DNA of 7,504 nucleotides, taken from the NCBI GenBank assembly GCA_029857995.1, contig JAOUFZ010000078.1, positions 1 to 7,504 on the forward strand, written 5' to 3'. Below are positions 5,587-7,504 of this stretch, piece after piece (the first letter of the stretch is position 1; the number at the start of each line of letters is the position of its first letter). Source of the stretch: Dehalococcoidia bacterium (lineage in GTDB: Bacteria > Chloroflexota > Dehalococcoidia > GIF9 > AB-539-J10). The notes below the pieces were generated by a model, which searched no databases, was not told the DNA's origin, and saw only the letters and a list, made by a program, of their open reading frames with translations. A program made the translations under genes and the position numbers.

Positions 5587-7504
5587 TTACACAGTCTCCT
5601 TAACCAATGGTTTCATCATAATCTTCTCCTCGACACAGTCCACAACCACCGTGTCTCCAGGCAAGAATTCGCCACGCAGTAAAGCCTCGGAGAGTGGATC
5701 CTCAACCAAATTCTGGATAGTGCGACGTAAGGGGCGGGCTCCAAAAACAGGGTCATAACCCTTCTTACCTAGAAAATCTCTAGCTACATCAGTTACTTCC
5801 AAAGTGACATTCTTCTCTTGCAGGGAAGCGATAACCTGGTTAAGCATCAGGTCAACAATCTGGCGAATATGCTCTTCGCTTAGAGCGTGGAACACGACAG
5901 TGGCATCAATGCGGTTAAGGAACTCAGGCCGAAATCCCTTCTTCATCTCGCCGAGCACTTGTTCCTTCATTTTCTCGTACTCCACCCGCTGTTTTCCCTC
6001 GCCCTCGATGTGGCCAGCAAAACCGAGGCTCATATGACGCTTAATAAGCTCGGCACCAACATTGCTGGTCATGACTATGATGCTATTACGAAAATCAACC
6101 CTTCGCCCTTTGGCATCGGTCAGATGGCCATCATCGAAAACCTGGAGCAGGATATTAAATACATTATAATGCGCCTTTTCAATTTCATCGAGAAGGATAG
6201 CACAATAGGACTTCCGCCTTACTGCCTCAGTTAATTGACCACCTTCCTCATAACCAATATAACCTGGTGGTGCTCCAACCAAGCGAGCTACATTGTGAGG
6301 CTCCATAAACTCCGACATATCAAGCCTAACCAGAGCATCTTCGCTGCCAAACATGAACTCGGCCAAGGCCCTTACCAGTTCAGTTTTACCTACTCCGGTG
6401 GGGCCCAGGAAGATGAAGACACCAATCGGGCGTCTCGGGTCTTTTAGCCCGGCTCGAGCTCTCCTCACCGCTTTAGCCACGGTAGTTATGGCCTCATCCT
6501 GACCAATGATGCGGCGGTGTAGAGCCTCCTCCATCTGCAACAGGCGGCTGGTTTCATCGATGGTCAACTTTATCACAGGTATGCCCGTCCACATACTTGC
6601 TACCTCAGCAATGTCCTCTGAGGTAACTACAGGGCGACCTTGTTCCTGCTTAATTCGCCACTCCTTTTCCATGGTCTCGATTTTTTCGGTTAGCTGAAGT
6701 TCACGGGCACGCAACTCGCTGGAATATTCATACTGTTGGGTTGAGATAGCTGATTCTTTTTCCTTGCGTACACTTTCCAAAGCCCGCCTTGCCTCAGCTA
6801 AGCCAATAGGGGCACTACCCCGTTTAATGCGTACTCGCGAACCAGCCTCATCTACCAAATCAATAGCCTTATCTGGCAAAAAGCGATCCGCTATATATCT
6901 GGTAGCCAGTGTAGCCGCTGTCTGCAAGGCTTCATCGCTTATATCTAATTGATGGAATTCCTCATATCTGTGTTTAATGCCCCGTAATATTTCCAGACTC
7001 TCTTCCATAGTAGGTTCCGCTACCAGGATAGGTTGAAACCGCCGTTCCAAAGCTGGGTCCTTCTCCACATATTTCCGGTAGTCGTCCAAGGTAGTGGCGC
7101 CGATACACTGAATCTCGCCGCGCGACAACGAAGGCTTCAGGAGGTTAGAGGCATCAACTGCGCCTTCAGCTGCTCCAGCACCCACAATAGTCTGCATTTC
7201 ATCAATGAACAAGATACAATTACCGGCAGCTTTCTCCTCTTCGATGACTTTCTTCAGTCTCTCCTCAAATTCGCCACGATATTTTGTTCCTGCCACCAGA
7301 GCACCTATATCCAAGGCTATTATCCGCTTACCCTGCAAGACTTCAGGAACTTCCCCAGCTACTATGCGCTGTGCCAATCCTTCAACAATAGCTGTTTTGC
7401 CCACACCTGCTTCACCTATAAGCGCGGGATTATTCTTGGTACGACGACTCAGTATTTGAACTATGCGCTCGATCTCCTTGTGACGCCCAATAATAGGGTC
7501 AAGT
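5587..7504 (-). CDS. clpC: ClpC-type AAA+ ATPase subunit of Clp protease, N-terminus cut by window edge
   Basis: ClpC unfolds protein substrates and feeds them to ClpP. The reading frame runs without a stop from 7503 to the TAA at 5587-5589, giving 638 visible residues; about 170-190 residues, including the double Clp-N domain, lie beyond the window. Visible in order: Walker A GEAGVGKT (30-37), pore loop GTKYRGEFEERL (72-83), Walker B ILFIDEMQ (97-104), the short ClpC middle domain coiled coil (about 235-290), second Walker A GPTGVGKT (367-374), pore loop GYIGYEEGG (414-422), Walker B AILLDE (435-440), the ClpP-docking tripeptide LGF (493-495) and sensor-2 GAR (588-590). The short middle domain and LGF favour ClpC over ClpB. 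In the first ATPase domain most relatives have GEPGVGKT and DELH. The gene is the first of the visible block, so the operon promoter is probably upstream of 7504. Confidence 0.97.
   Translation of the reverse strand, partial: LDPIIGRHKEIERIVQILSRRTKNNPALIGEAGVGKTAIVEGLAQRIVAGEVPEVLQGKRIIALDIGALVAGTKYRGEFEERLKKVIEEEKAAGNCILFIDEMQTIVGAGAAEGAVDASNLLKPSLSRGEIQCIGATTLDDYRKYVEKDPALERRFQPILVAEPTMEESLEILRGIKHRYEEFHQLDISDEALQTAATLATRYIADRFLPDKAIDLVDEAGSRVRIKRGSAPIGLAEARRALESVRKEKESAISTQQYEYSSELRARELQLTEKIETMEKEWRIKQEQGRPVVTSEDIAEVASMWTGIPVIKLTIDETSRLLQMEEALHRRIIGQDEAITTVAKAVRRARAGLKDPRRPIGVFIFLGPTGVGKTELVRALAEFMFGSEDALVRLDMSEFMEPHNVARLVGAPPGYIGYEEGGQLTEAVRRKSYCAILLDEIEKAHYNVFNILLQVFDDGHLTDAKGRRVDFRNSIIVMTSNVGAELIKRHMSLGFAGHIEGEGKQRVEYEKMKEQVLGEMKKGFRPEFLNRIDATVVFHALSEEHIRQIVDLMLNQVIASLQEKNVTLEVTDVARDFLGKKGYDPVFGARPLRRTIQNLVEDPLSEALLRGEFLPGDTVVVDCVEEKIMMKPLVKETV
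5595..5601 (-). promoter_or_regulatory. Shine-Dalgarno site of the biotin carrier gene, inside the clpC end
   Basis: AAGGAGA on the minus strand overlaps the last codons of clpC and lies 10 bases before the ATG at 5584. It supports that start and a tight clpC-carrier coupling. Confidence 0.7.

Noticed and set aside
5887..6234. 115-codon open frame on the plus strand
   Set aside because: It is antisense to the second ATPase domain of clpC and shows no domain or ribosome binding site.

Overview
The window is a dense bacterial gene block. All nine recognisable coding regions lie on the minus strand, so transcription runs from position 7504 towards 1. Both edges cut a gene: clpC loses its N-terminal part at the right edge and trmO loses its last residues at the left edge. 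There is no gap above 70 bases, and I found no RNA gene, mobile element, CRISPR array or clear intrinsic terminator.

In transcription order: (1) 7504-5587, ClpC, the AAA+ unfoldase of the Clp protease; (2) 5584-5363, a 73-residue stand-alone biotin carrier domain; (3) 5344-3917, RadA/Sms, a recombination ATPase; (4) 3942-3235, IspD, and (5) 3253-2747, IspF, two steps of the MEP isoprenoid pathway; (6) 2695-2042, CoaE, the last step of coenzyme A synthesis; (7) 2045-1005, an Mrp/ApbC (NBP35-type) Fe-S carrier ATPase; (8) 937-464, an IscU/NifU-N-type Fe-S scaffold; (9) 415-1, a TrmO-type tRNA methyltransferase. Three junctions overlap (radA/ispD, ispD/ispF, coaE/mrp) and the others are 2 to 67 bases apart. 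This looks like one long operon or a chain of coupled transcription units whose main promoter lies beyond 7504.

The content fits a free-living anaerobic-type bacterium. From memory, the order clpC-radA-ispD-ispF resembles Dehalococcoidia (Chloroflexota), and the IscU-like/Mrp pair is common in anaerobes. The lineage call is an inference and needs a database search. Functionally the block mixes protein quality control and DNA repair (ClpC, RadA), central cofactor and lipid precursor synthesis (IspD, IspF, CoaE), Fe-S delivery (Mrp plus scaffold) and tRNA modification (TrmO). The later MEP enzymes IspG and IspH are Fe-S proteins in general, which is one possible but unproven link between the isoprenoid and Fe-S genes.

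I see no evidence for a new defence or mobile system. The points worth a second look are modest: an orphan biotin carrier between clpC and radA; an Mrp protein without the usual CxxC beside a scaffold that keeps its three cysteines but lacks LPPVK; IspF active-site substitutions; and a 24-base near-perfect palindrome between ispF and coaE.
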